NCBI GenBank assembly: GCA_038503065.1
Contig: JBCAMK010000006.1
Location: 496,001-560,000 of the forward strand
Source: Paragyromitra xinjiangensis
Lineage: Eukaryota > Ascomycota > Pezizomycetes > Pezizales > Discinaceae
DNA: 64,000 nucleotides
Direction of reading: 5' to 3'
Shown: positions 34,601 to 46,440 of the stretch, in pieces
How positions within the stretch are numbered: the stretch's first letter is position 1
How the letters are laid out: the number at the start of each line of letters is the position of its first letter
Notes under the pieces: generated by a model
Database searches by the model: none
The model's input: the letters and a program-made list of their open reading frames with translations, nothing else
What the model was told of the DNA's origin: nothing
Program-made: the position numbers and the translations under genes

Positions 34601-37600
34601 CTAGACTAATCGCCGCTAGTGCTCCAAACGTGCGAAAGCATATCACAACACACTTCCTTGTGCTTCAATGATTCCAACTATCCGCTCGTTATCTACGAGA
34701 TTCCCGAGAGCGAGTTTATCGGCATATTTTGTAGATTAAATATCCCTATCTTCCAGACTCTGGTGGCCTCGGCTTATCAAAATTCAAGCCATAACGACAC
34801 TCACCTTATAGAGGCACTGTGGTCTGGGCTAGGGAAGGTTCATTTAATGGGTGGTAGTACTTTCCTATAATAATACCCCAATCAGAAGAATATAAGTTTA
34901 CTCCCTCTCTATATTCTTATCAGCTAGTTGTACCGTACCTCCTCCCTCGCTACCGGACTCAATGTGCAAACCGATCCACCGTTAAAGAATTTCTCATTGG
35001 TTGAGAACCATCTGAATCCTGACGTCCTAGCATTGTACCAGCCAGTAGCACACACCCCCTACTCCTCTCTCCCGCTGCCGACACCCCCAGAGCCAATAGG
35101 AGGCGCGATTACTTCAGCTCTTATCTCAGTGTATGCATTTTAAGCCTAAACGACTGACAGAGGGAAGCCGAAACGGAGTATCGAGACATCTATTGAATCT
35201 CTAGTAACCCCAACCCTATACGAGATATTTCCAATTTCCTACAAGTATTCTCTAACGCTACCGTGATTAAAGGAACCTGGTCTCGTAAAACCAGTTGGCC
35301 ACTAGCACCCGCGTGGAGACCTAGACATCGGTGATATTGAGATAGAGGTGCAAATCATATTCGTTGATATAGTTTTATGCACCAGCTCATGGCAAAACTC
35401 AACCAGCCAATTATGGTTCCGAAGAGGAAGCGAGAGGGAGCTGATATGGAAGTCCGTTGAAAGCGAGATACGAGAGCGATGTATTGTGAGTTGCATAATC
35501 ATACAAGAGATGTAGCCGAAAGCAGAAATATATAGATACAAACTAGTCACTAGCTCCGCTAGTCCCAAACAACAAAGTTCTCCACGTGCACCACACGAAA
35601 GCGCATCATTATTTCCAGCGATAAGGAGTTACTGCTACCGCCATCAAATCTGAATGGCGGCCTAGGGGGGCGGCTGGGAGAAGGGATGTGATACCGCTAA
35701 TACATCGTAACGCCACGTTTTATTTGTGGTGGTCGCGTAATAGTATCCTAGGTGTCGGATAAGATACTATACCAAGCAGGAAAGACCTTCCGTCACTTCT
35801 CGCGGGCGGTAGATAATGAGAACGGGGGACTTATAATCGGGAAGACGCTTCACCTCAGTCCATATAACACTATAGGAAGAAAACTAATAAGAACCTGGGT
35901 AAACCCTAGCCTCGCAATCGACTTTTATTTGCTCTAAATAGGGCGTTGAGGTCGGGTTGTAGAGACAATCCGTCAACACCCAATTTATGAAGGATTGTCA
36001 GGTGACAAATCGGCAGCAAGACTGGTAAACTCGATAGAATTTGATAGTATTTCCTATCTGCTTCCATAGTGGCATAGAATAAACTCATATATTACCGGTT
36101 GGGGTCCTCCAACGCTACAACATTGAATGAAGCTCATGCATCGAGACTGCTATAAATCTCGCACCCATCAAGCTCTACTCCCCTACACACAACAAACTCC
36201 ACAATCACAACTAATCTACCTCAACCACTACTAAACTTAAACAACATTCCACAAAACCAAACACGAAACAATGGCATGTAGTCATCGTTATCTGGTGTGG
36301 CGCTCGAGTGAGAACGACATTTGCGTCAACACCACATGCGGACAGAGAGCTCTCGGGATATGGAGTTGTGACCTCTGCTGCGGGACCTGGTGTAAACCTC
36401 ATGATCCTAGATTGCCGGAAAATAAAGCAAATAATGGGCTTTGAATATGCGGAATCGATAGGTTGATTTATTGAGTACATTGAACCATCGAGGCTATGGC
36501 ACTAGCGGAGGTTTTACGAGGGGTTACTGGTTACTGCTTTAAGGTGTTATTTTTAAGCTAACGTTTCGCACCCGTCTCCTTGCTCCGGTAGTTTGAGCTT
36601 TTTTGTTGTATTTATCACCGATAATTTAAAGTTGATATAAACACATTCTTGAAATTGAGTACCTATGGCAACCTTAGTGACTTGGAAGTTAACGCTTAGA
36701 TGTGCTGGTAGACGGCTCTTTACTTCAAAAGTGAATTCCTCGCGCCGATATAGTCCTCAAAAGCCTCTATCATTCCAAATTAATTTAACTCAGTAATACC
36801 CTTCGCGACTCTCGATGCTTACCGGGATGTTTCTATCCAGAAGGATGGAACGGAAGCGGCTTCAGTGTAACTATGGCTTAACCTTCAAGGTTCCACCGCA
36901 AAACAAGCTATACTACCACGTTAGCATACCATGGGCCCGCTACCAAAAAATTCTCCCTACAACTTAATAGAAAAGCTCCAGTCGTTTCTAGATTCCACTT
37001 CGGGCCGAATAGCCACCACATGCTCTCCTAACATCATCACCACCTCGAATGATCTCTTCAAATATAACTGAATAGGTCAAGCCGTAGTGGGGGCTAGTCG
37101 GTTCGGTTTCACGCTAACTTAATGTTTACAGAAAAAGATTCTGCGTAGTAGCAGGGTATGTTTACTGTATCAGGCAACTTAGTTCCAGGCCGAAGGTACG
37201 GGGAAAGACTTCGCGACACTTCCGATTGGCTGTTCAGTTCAACCAATGGATCCTAATCTGATAAGGACCAACAAACCCTAATCCGATATCGAAACACAGA
37301 TACCGCCTAAGACACTACGGCAAGCGAGGAGCCTGACCTGGTACTGAAGCAAGTCTTTACAACCCAAAGGCCGAGATCCCTGGCTCGCTGGATACATAAG
37401 GTACCGTAATTCCCCTCGAGCATGCCAGCACCCTGGGAGTCATCAAGTTATGGGCGTGAGTAAAGGATCTAGCTAGCTTCTATTAGCCATTTAGGGGCTT
37501 AGGGCACACGACGCTGGAAGCGTTGTCTTGCTCCGGTGAATTATATCTGTGCGTCGTAATACATCGCTCTAATAAGTCCATTCCTATCGTATTTACAGTA

Positions 37601-40270
37601 TGGGGAATTCTAGAATTCGAAGTGCAGCCTGGCATTTCCATTTCCATCTTCAGCTACCGTGGCTACGCGAGCGTCAACACACTACCTTTTCAAATATAGA
37701 GAGCGAGTGATAGTCTATGATTCGGCGGCGCGGTGGGGTAGTGGATGTATCATGATGTAAGACAACACCTCTTCCACTACAAGGGTGAAATATATATATC
37801 AAGAAACAGGGTAGCGGCGGTATGGACAGCGCTCGAGTACAATAACCTCGGTTCCATCCCCCACCATCGGTTAATTCGCCCAATAACCTCCATCGCACAA
37901 GCACGCAGCACCAAGCAATCGATGCGAAATAACTCAAGTTCACATACCACACTAAACACCGGAGAACATAGTAGCAGGACGTATTCTTGTCTCGAACTAA
38001 CCCCAATTAGGCTTAGTGTGTTTATTGTGTTCACACTACCAAGCCATTGGGATGTATTCTACCCCCTCCCACATGTCGCCCTAGGAAAACACAACACAAC
38101 ACATCACCCTAGGGCCCGCGCGCAGAATTGAGGCTAGGTTTCGAGCGTGCGGTCCGGTAGTGTGTAGATTAAACTAGTTTTCACGGGGTCAAAAAGCCAA
38201 TATGCATCGTGTCAACAACCTAGTCTATTTCCTGCTTGTGAATACCTTTAGACCCGCAGGCCCCATCACCGTAGAAGCAGATAAACCCAACGACGAACAC
38301 CCAGATGATTTTCAGTCCATTCGACGAAGGGATCGAGTACGGTCGTTGATGCGTAGAAGGTTTGAGCCGCAACCGTAAGCGCTTGCCCGGCCAATAGTAG
38401 ATGCTACAAGTAAAGAAAAGCGAAGGGAAGGGGAGATCTCCAATAGGGTTAGGGTTTCACCTCTTAAACATCAGCGGCGAAAACAACCACTTTCTCCACC
38501 CTGCGACCTCCGCTCTCATCAACGCGATAATCATCCTGCTCTTCTTCCCGCCCTTGACTCATCACCTCCCGAATACGTGCGAGCTACCGAATTCCAGGAT
38601 CGATAAACTTCCGGTAAAGCATAAGCGGAATCGCATACAGAAGCTACGCATCACCGATGATATGACTACGAGGCGGCAGACCGGTGGTCCTGAGCGCCAG
38701 AGGGTCGCGTCGAAGATATCCAGAGGTGTTAGCCGAGCATAAGTAAGATGGTGGTGTACTCCCAGCGCGGGGGCCCTTTTAGTAGATTGACTTCGTAGCT
38801 CGAGGAAGGCTGAGATTGGCCGACGCTTGTGCCATCTATCCCGAGGGCTGTAAATCCGAGTGATATTTCATCGATATTCACATGGTGTAACTTCCGAGTG
38901 TAACCCAACTAATGCATGCCAAGTCCTTTATCAACGGGTAGCTGCATAAGCGAAACCCACACCTGCAAGGGGTTGAGCAATCGATATGGCAGCAGGACGA
39001 CCATCCACTATCATCTATCACAGCTAATCATATCCATTGATTCGCCAATTCTTGCCATGGAAAGGGTGAGTTTTCTAGTGGTTAAGTAGTCTCGTGCCAA
39101 GACTCTTAGTCATCGCAAATAATAATCGTAATTTAACTTTGCGAGATTTGAAGTTTTTGTCAAGCCTGCGACAACAAAACACTAACAGAAGCGAATGGTG
39201 GGAGCGAGACTAGTGGTTAAAGTTTAAAGTTGTGATGGAGGATATGGCGCGCCTCAAGACTAACAGGGCCAAATGACCATACTTGTAAGTTACACTTCCT
39301 TCAACTCCGCAACTCCCCTGCTCCCGCACCTCGATCAACGCCTCCCCACTATCAGCGCCAGCTCTAGTTCTCAGTCTCGTATGCATCCTCACAGGAAAAT
39401 TTTCGATAAACATGGCACCGACTAGCGAAAACACCTGAACGGCGTTGGCGTGGGTCGTTAGATGTATGAATGGACATTGAATTGACGCAATATGGGTTGA
39501 ATTGTGACACGGTGGAAGTGCGATATCAGTGGGAGTATGATCTTGCTAAGAGTGAGATATTGGTAGGAATATTTATCTGGAAAGGCGATAAAGGAGAAAA
39601 ACTTGTCAAACTCTCATTATTTATATTATGCTACGTGCTATGGCATCCTATATCATTCATTCCTCTATACATCTCGGAATTCTCTCCTTCGTAACTACAT
39701 GTACTACTGCAATACCGAGGGGCAATCCCCTCCTCATCTTCCCGGCTCAGACGAGGAAGTCCGGTAGCTCGTGAAAGTCCACTCGCATTGCTCGCGAACT
39801 GGTCAAATCCCCTTTTTTATACCTAAGCGCAGTGTGCACTTGGATCAACATTTTTTGCTCTCCCGTTCCTCCTACCCACAATACCTCTCTCCCGCTCTCC
39901 CATGCCCCTATTCCCTCCCACTAACACCCTCTTTGGTTATTTCACACGTGGATTTTACACATTTCACTCGCAATTTTAACCCTAACCCATGGTTTCGTCA
40001 CTCCATAGCCACGATATCAGCCACCACAGGGGGTCAGCTTTACCAGACTATGGGATATCCAAGTCGGTGAGTTGAGGGGTTTCGATACGACGTGACTCAA
40101 ACCTACTAGACTGAGCGACCGCACCGCGCTTCCAGATGTAGAAACCCGAGCGACTATCTATGACGGCCCCCTAGCGAAGTTGTGAGATGAAACATGTATC
40201 ATAGCGGAAAACGAGGCCCCTAACACTGTGAGGGAAATCACGGGATTGCAACAGGAAGGCTTCAGTATGC
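31641..40270. other. long intergenic region, no gene supported
   Basis: About 8.6 kb upstream of the NLR gene. No frame has recognisable content; the largest small frames (37674-38131, 38401-38742) lack any domain. It holds one GGCGGACAGGGG arm (32081-32103), telomere-like motifs at 33027-33035, 38446-38454 and 39980-39988, a CTGCATAAGCGAAAC copy (38942-38956) and one copy of a degenerate dispersed repeat (38220-39000). Confidence 0.5.
38220..39000 (+). repeat. degenerate dispersed repeat, copy 1
   Basis: Segments shared in the same order with 45186-46440: AGGCCCCATCACCGTAGAAG (38258), AACCCAACGACG, GGGTTAGGGTTTCA (38446), GTAAATCCGAGTGAT (38849), ATGCCAAGTCCTTTATCA (38915) and CAAGGGGTTGAG (38967). 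The parts between them do not align by eye, so the copies are old. Confidence 0.4.
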
Positions 40271-40272
40271 AT

Positions 40273-42198
40273 CAGCAAAAAACGGAAATGCCGTAAAGTC
40301 CCTCTGGACGCCAAAATGCCATGGCGGAAACCTACCCTTCTGGACGCAGTGTGGTCCAACTACACGTCGTCCAGAAGACATGGGGTAGGAGCTCTGGCCG
40401 TCTGAAAGGCAGTGCTGTAGGCTCTGATCGTCTGGATGAGCTCTGGTCGCCTGGGCAGGCTCTGGTCGTCTGGATGAAGCCTGTCGACCTCTGTACGTCC
40501 GGGGGAACCTCTTGCGGGGCCAGCACATTTTGGTAGGTTTGGAATTGCACGCTTTGCTTGTATGGCTCGTATGGCTCGTATGGCTCGAATTCATTCTATT
40601 GATTTATTTACTATTCTATGGATCTATCTATATATATATGTACAAACATTTACTACCCGCAGCGAATCGACCTATTGGCGCAGGCGGCGGAAGCTGCAGC
40701 AGCGAATTGACCATATGGCGGAGGCAGCGGAGGCAGCGGAGGCTGCAGCAGCAAATCGACCATATGGCAGAGGCGGCGGAAGCTCAGGCAGCAGAGCGAC
40801 CATGTGGCGGAGGCGGAGGAAGCGCAGGCAGCGAATCGACCATATGGCGCAGGCGCAGGAAGCGCAGGCAGCGAATCGACCTATTGGCGCAGGCAGCGGA
40901 AGCTGCAGCAGCGAATCGACCATATGGCGCAGGCTGCAGAAGCGCAGGCAGCGAATCGACCATATGGCGGAGGCGGAGGAAGCTCAGGCAGCGAATTGAC
41001 CATATGGCGGAGGCAGCGGAGGCAGCGGAGGCTGCAGCAGCAAATCGACCATATGGCAGAGGCGGCGGAAGCTCAGGCAGCGAATCGACCATATGGCGCA
41101 GGCAGCGGAAGCTGCAGCAGCGAATCGACCATATGGCGCAGGCTGCAGAAGCGCAGGCAGCGAATCGACCATATGGCGCAGGCGCAGGAAGCGCAGGCAG
41201 CGAATCGACCTATTGGCGCAGGCAGCGGAAGCTGCAGCAGCGAATTGACCATATGGCGGAAGCGGAGGAAGCGGCGGAAGCTGCAGCAGCGAATTGACCA
41301 TATGGCGGAGGCAGCGGAGGCAGCTGCAGCAAATCGATCATATGGCAGAGGCGGCGGAAGCGGAGGCAGCGAATCGACCTATTGGCGCAGGCAGCAGAAG
41401 CTGCAGCAGCGAATTGACCATATGGCGGAGGCGGAGGAAGCTCAGGCAGCGGATTGACCATATGGCGCAGGCGCAGGAAGCGCAGGCAGCGAATCGACCT
41501 ATTGGCGCAGGCAGCGGAAGCTGCAGCAGCGAATCGACCATATGGCGCAGGCGCAGGCAGCGCAGGCAGCGAATCGACGACCTGCCAGAGGCTGGCAGCA
41601 AATTTAGCTGCCTCCTGAGCTCGCTTAGGCGGAAGCAGTGAGGCAGGCAGTGTGAATCGAACCGAGTCTAGGAGGCATATCAGCGGGAGTCAAATAAACG
41701 GAAGCAAGACGTTACCTAGGAGGCTCTTGGGAAGCAGAGCTTAATGCATGAGGCCTAAATCTCACGATGTTAGTAGTGTTGCGAGGTAGAGAATGGGTAG
41801 GAGAGAATAGGGGGAAGCAGATGGGAAGGAATAGGGGGAGGTGTCTTAGTAGGCGTTGCTTAGGCGTTGCTTAGGCGACACCTAAGCGAAGTTTGAAGAT
41901 TTTGAAAATCGCTAAGTGCCTAGGGTCAGGGTTTTGACTTAGCGAAATAAAAAAAAAGTTCCGGCAGCTACACGCATCGGGAGGGTGTCGGACGCACACA
42001 GGTCGGTTGGTGAAAGCACGGGCTTCAGGAAGGGCGCTCGGGTGTTGGCTGGTGGTAAGAGTTAGTCAGAGCGCGTCTAGATGCAGCACAGGCGCAGGCA
42101 GGCCGTCAGGAGGGGTTCGAGAGGCAATCCCCGTCTTCTAGAGGGTCAAAATGCCATTATACAATGTTACCCTTCTGGATGCCTTTTTTTTTTTACTG
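40273..42198. mobile_element. 1.9-kb CAG/AT-type element with minisatellite core
   Basis: Ends are CAGCAAAAAACGG and, inverted, CAGTAAAAAAAAAAAGG; AT is duplicated at 40271-40272 and 42199-42200, target CATG. Subterminal CCAAAATGCCAT and TACCCTTCTGGA blocks near the left end recur near the right end. The order matches the element at 6966-8677: TATCTATATATATATGTACA (about 40625), array, TCTAGGAGGCATATCAGCGG (41661), ACCTAGGAGG, CACGATGTTAG, GGGGGAAGCAG, GCTAAGTGCC with GGGTCAGGGTTTTGAC (41925). No transposase gene. Confidence 0.85.
40659..41590. repeat. minisatellite array (about 40-bp units), longer homologue of 7353-8080
   Basis: About 22 units with the anchor GCAGCGAATCGACCATATGG and variable GCGGAGGAA/GCAGGCGCA blocks. 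The array is about 200 bp longer than its homologue, with a different order of unit variants. Stop-free frames in several phases (40512-41297, 40804-41457 and complements) are a consequence of the repeat. Confidence 0.9.
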
Positions 42199-42795
42199 AT
42201 GTGGACATTGCTCGAACGTAACGACCTCCGATCAGCTGATCCACCCATAACTCCCACCTAACGTCAGCATGAAGAAATCGAGGTCAGATAACTTAGGCTC
42301 AGAAACTACACTGAATAGTAGCGAATAAATGGACGAGGCTTATTATATCTAAATAATCCCGGAAAAACGCAAACACATCCGCCCTAGAACCCACCACGCG
42401 GAGGATTGCGGCTTACGGGGCGATAACATGATCAATACAGTGACCGGAACGGATTAGCGGACGTGGGAGATATGGATTAGCTTTTTCTTTTTCTTGTTTC
42501 ATCCATTACGCATACGCATACCTATTTAATACGAGAAAACCTTTTCAATACCAGGCATCTTGGCGAGCCACCTTTTCGATACCAGCCCGCCCTAAGCAAT
42601 ACCAGCGGATTCTGGAACCTCGCTTGAGACAGGACACTTTGACTGTGGTTTCCTATCCAACAGCGCTATGTGAAATAAACAATGTCCTATGGGCACCGTT
42701 TCCTCTGCAACCACGCTATGGGCTCTGTTACCTACAAAACAAATGTTTTGTTATTGAATGCGACCATGTAAAATAAAGATATATATTTCTAAGAG

Positions 42796-44658
42796 ATGAG
42801 ATCATGTAAAGAAACTAGTACAGCTACAAACATGAATTTTCAGGTGCCAATTCACATCGGGGCGCGTTTTGTTTCGTGGGAGGAGCTGAAAAAAGCCGTG
42901 GAAGACTGGTCAATAGCGAGTCATTTTTCTTATTATATCCCTTGGAAGGACCAAACCCGAGCCGACTACCGATGTACTGAAAAGAGTGCAAACAATCGAT
43001 GTCCTTGGCGAGTTTATGCAGTTTTGAACCGAGAAAGCGAAATTGAAATACGAAAAACGATAATTCAACATACCTGTGCAGGCGCCGAGCAAAGCCTACG
43101 AAGTATCGCCAATACTCAGTCATGGTTACGTAGAGTAGTACCTCAACACCTTTTTGTCACACAAGAAACAAAAGTTCGTGAGATTATTGAGTGTATGAAG
43201 ATCCACTACAGCGTACAAGTCAGCAAAGAAGCAGCAAGATTAACATGCGCAACACTAATCGGCGATCGAATTGAACATCAACGCGAGCAATACAAAAGAA
43301 TACCTGCCTACCTTGCACTTCTACGAACTAAAAATCCTTTGATTATTACCGATCTTCATACAATTTACGATCCTGACAGCGGTATAAATACCTTTCAGCG
43401 TGTATTTATATGCCCCTTGCAATCACAATCTTCTTTTATTCATATGCGAAAGTTTATGGCAGTCGACGGGACATTCCTTAAAGCACGATTTGTTCAAACA
43501 CTATTTTTAGCTGTTGGAATTGATGGGAATGGAAAGAATCTCTTGTTAGCATGGGCAATTGTTGAGAGCGAAAATACATCATCATGGACATGGTTTTTGA
43601 ATCTTCTGAAACAAGCAATTCCACAAGCATTATGTATGACTTTAATTAGCGATCGGGACAAAGGCTTGCTTGCTGCAGATGAGGTGTTAGGAGAAAGCGT
43701 AAATCGCTTGATATGTTGTTTTCATTTGAAAGGGAATTTTTGTAAACAGTATTCCCGTACTCTGGAAGCCTACTTTTGGCCTATCGCAAACGCAAAAACA
43801 GTTGGAGACTACTTACAACATCTGGACACTCTTCGCCAACTCAACTCAGCTGCTGCCGAGTACCTTGCAAAAATCGAGCCCTCTTTATGGGTAACAGCAC
43901 ACTATACCGGCCAATATTTCGGGCACAAAACGTCAAATGTGGTTGAATCGATGAACAAAGTGTTGAAGGGCGATCGGGAATTGTCAATATTAGATCTGCT
44001 TACCGAGATTTGGCACTATACGATGGAGAAACGTTTCGAACGGTATACCGAAGCCTGTCGCATCGAAAACCTTGGCCAACAATTGCATACCGATTTTTGT
44101 TTGCAAAAACTCCAGCAAAACCGAAAATGGGCGTTTCGAAACGAGGTTCGCATGTCATCATGTACCACAGGGGTTGTATCACAACCGAGGTCTGTTGATA
44201 ATGGAGTTGGTGGGTATAGTTCATTTGTTGTAGATCTTGCAACTCGCACATGTAGTTGCGGGCATTTTCAGGAAAATGGTATTCCATGTGGTCATGCTTT
44301 CGCATGTATATATGCTATTGGTGAGTTGCCACGCCAGTATGTACCGGAGGTTTTTACTGTAGCTGCTTGGAAAGCAACATATGTGTGGAACCTTTCTCCT
44401 ATATCTTTGGACGATATTTTTCCATTTGAATGTATCTCGGATATTTGCTACCCACCGGTAAAAGAGAGAGCACCTATGGGACGTCCTCAAGTTGTGAGAA
44501 AGGTGGCCGGAGGTCAACGGAAAAAAGTAGCTTGCGCTCAAGCAAGGCTTCATGGTACAGAGGCACCACCTAAACGGGGTAAAGGTAGCCAATCCTGTCG
44601 AAAATGCGGCCAATATGGACATAACCGAGCTACTTGTACTGCAGATATCAATCTATAG
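42796..44658 (+). CDS. MULE transposase (FAR1-like zinc finger, MULE DDE, SWIM, zinc knuckle), 620 aa
   Basis: The protein cuts and rejoins the element's ends. In order: an N-terminal FAR1/FLYWCH-like zinc-binding DNA-binding domain (C60, C69, H92, C94); the MULE catalytic domain with Asp224 (AVDGTFLK), Asp286 (ISDRDKGL), the family-typical CxxH (C307/H310, CCFH) and Glu384 (NVVESMN); a SWIM zinc finger (C486, C488, C498, H500); and a C-terminal zinc knuckle CX2CX4HX4C (601-614). All catalytic residues are present and the frame is uninterrupted, so the enzyme looks functional. ATG 42796 lies 165 bp inside the left TIR; Met13 (42832) is an alternative start. No intron is needed. Confidence 0.95.
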   Translation: MRSCKETSTATNMNFQVPIHIGARFVSWEELKKAVEDWSIASHFSYYIPWKDQTRADYRCTEKSANNRCPWRVYAVLNRESEIEIRKTIIQHTCAGAEQSLRSIANTQSWLRRVVPQHLFVTQETKVREIIECMKIHYSVQVSKEAARLTCATLIGDRIEHQREQYKRIPAYLALLRTKNPLIITDLHTIYDPDSGINTFQRVFICPLQSQSSFIHMRKFMAVDGTFLKARFVQTLFLAVGIDGNGKNLLLAWAIVESENTSSWTWFLNLLKQAIPQALCMTLISDRDKGLLAADEVLGESVNRLICCFHLKGNFCKQYSRTLEAYFWPIANAKTVGDYLQHLDTLRQLNSAAAEYLAKIEPSLWVTAHYTGQYFGHKTSNVVESMNKVLKGDRELSILDLLTEIWHYTMEKRFERYTEACRIENLGQQLHTDFCLQKLQQNRKWAFRNEVRMSSCTTGVVSQPRSVDNGVGGYSSFVVDLATRTCSCGHFQENGIPCGHAFACIYAIGELPRQYVPEVFTVAAWKATYVWNLSPISLDDIFPFECISDICYPPVKERAPMGRPQVVRKVAGGQRKKVACAQARLHGTEAPPKRGKGSQSCRKCGQYGHNRATCTADINL

Positions 44659-45026
44659 CAAGCCTGAGTTAACTAGAATGTTTTGTAAGTTAGTTATTTG
44701 TTCTTATCAATCGCAAAATATGAGTGATTTCATGTGAATCTCCCTTAGTGAAACGAAACGAAAACCTACCTTTGAACTGTCTGTGCGTAGTCCCAATTCC
44801 TTTCAACATGTTAGACTTTTTGCCACTTTCAGCTCCAAAAACCGCTGGCTCCTCGCTCGCGCGAGAGCCTCCTTTGCATAAGTCCCCTATGCACTCGTGC
44901 CTCGGCAGGGGACTTATTGCCGTCGGCTCTCTTGCTCACTCGATCAAAATAGTGGTGAAATCCCGGAATTATTTGGTCTTGTTCAGTTTGGGGGCCCGGG
45001 AGGTGAGGTGAGGTGGGGTAAAGCCA
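44659..45026. other. 3' non-coding part of the MULE
   Basis: It lies between the transposase stop and the right TIR. It includes a short palindromic area (CGCTCGCGCGAGAGC, about 44853) and a repeated AAGTCCCCTATGC/CAGGGGACTTATT inverted pair (about 44880-44925). No gene. Confidence 0.5.
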
Positions 45027-45185
45027 TGTCTCAAGCGAGGTTCCGGAATCTGCTGGTATTGCTTAGGGCGGGCTGGTATCGAAAAGGTGGCTCGCCAAGA
45101 TGCCTGGTATTGAAAAGGTTTTCTCATTTAATACCTATTTTCCACAAAGCTAAAATCGCTACTATACATCGTATCAGCGATGATA

Positions 45186-46440
45186 GTCTATGTCTTCCAT
45201 AAAACGCCCATAGGCCCCATCACCATAGAAGCAGATAACCCCCGCCACAACCCAACGACGCAGCATCTAGAGTGAAGACACATAAACAGGAGATAGCATT
45301 GACTGCAAAACACCCCGCCATTCATACACAAGTAGTGTACCAACCAGCAGCACCCATACGATTTTCGTCAAGAATCCACCCCGGACCTAAGTGCGCGGGG
45401 GCCACAAAAAGCCCTCATGAGCACCCCTCCAGATAACGAGCAAAGCGAAAAAGCCATTCCAAATGCCGTTCCAAATGCCGTGAAGGAAAATATAGGATAG
45501 ATCTAAAACAGGGTTAGGGTTCAGACCTCCCACATAGAGCACGACTCTTCTCTCTTTCACCACCTAGTTGGGTATGGGTCGCTGTAGATGGTTGCGTCGC
45601 TGTCGGGTTTATTCTGCGCATCTCGCCGCATCAGCTCGTTCGCTTACTACTAGGAGTTGCCCCGTGAGGATCTCCGTGCTTGCAGCTTCAAAACTACAAC
45701 TACGTACCCCTACCCACCGGCCGCTATCTCACACCCCCTTCGCCTGGCTCAAAGCTAACCACACAGTCCTCAGAAACAGAGAATGTCTCTACTATAAGCC
45801 TTGAGCCCACGGATGACAGTGGGAGGTCCAGCTGCCCTATCACCAGTAATCTGGACATAGCCGTAGATGGGAGATCAGTTCCACTATACCGTAGCGCAGC
45901 GACTTTCATCCCAGGTGGAAGCCATCTACTATATCATTCTTCATGTAATCAACTAGCTGCGTAATGGCATGTTGTAGGGGTGCGTGCAGCGGATGGTGAG
46001 GGTTGAGGTGTTAGGTTGAAGTCATAGGGGTAGGTAGTGGGGTTAAGGTGGGTATGGTAGTGATGAGTAGTCAGGGAGGAATGTCTGGATTGTCCAGATT
46101 AGGTCGTTGTGGCGGGAGTGGGTATGGTGGAGCTTTAGTGGGGGGTTTTTGGAGATGGGTGAAAGCGGTATCGTTAGGGACTGAACGGGGAGGGGAGAAC
46201 TATTAGGATGGTGAATATACTTATGGGAGAGGTGTTTCTGGCGGGTGCAAATATGAATGAAGGTAGCTCGGGAAAGATGAACAAAAAGGTTTGCCAGACG
46301 GCTGGAGCGGAAAGCCCACGATACAGATGACTCAAAAGATCCCGCCCGTCCCCGGGGTGTAAATCCGAATGATTTCGCGAATGATATAGGTATGCCAAGT
46401 CCGTTATCACAATACCTACAAGGGTTGAGTAATAATAATC
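45186..46440 (+). repeat. degenerate dispersed repeat, copy 2
   Basis: Contains AGGCCCCATCACCATAGAAG (45213), AACCCAACGACGCAG, GGGTTAGGGTTCAG (45511), GTAAATCCGAATGAT (46359), ATGCCAAGTCCGTTATCA (46391) and CAAGGGTTGAG (46427), in the same order as 38220-39000. It starts about 50 bp beyond the MULE target duplication. No coding frame has recognisable content. Confidence 0.4.

Larger units (their letters stand above)
42533..45125 (+). mobile_element. complete Mutator-like element (MULE), 2593 bp
   Basis: Inverted repeats of 99 bp lie at 42533-42631 and 45027-45125, with 97/99 matches (two transitions); they start GAGAAAACCTTTTCAATACC. A perfect 9-bp target duplication ATTTAATAC flanks the element (42524-42532, 45126-45134), the size typical of MULEs. 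One intron-less transposase gene (42796-44658) fills most of the interior. Intact frame, near-identical TIRs and a perfect target duplication all indicate recent insertion and possibly present activity. Confidence 0.95.

Noticed and set aside
40512..41641. Long frames (up to 261 codons) on both strands
   Set aside because: Same minisatellite as above inside a non-coding transposon.
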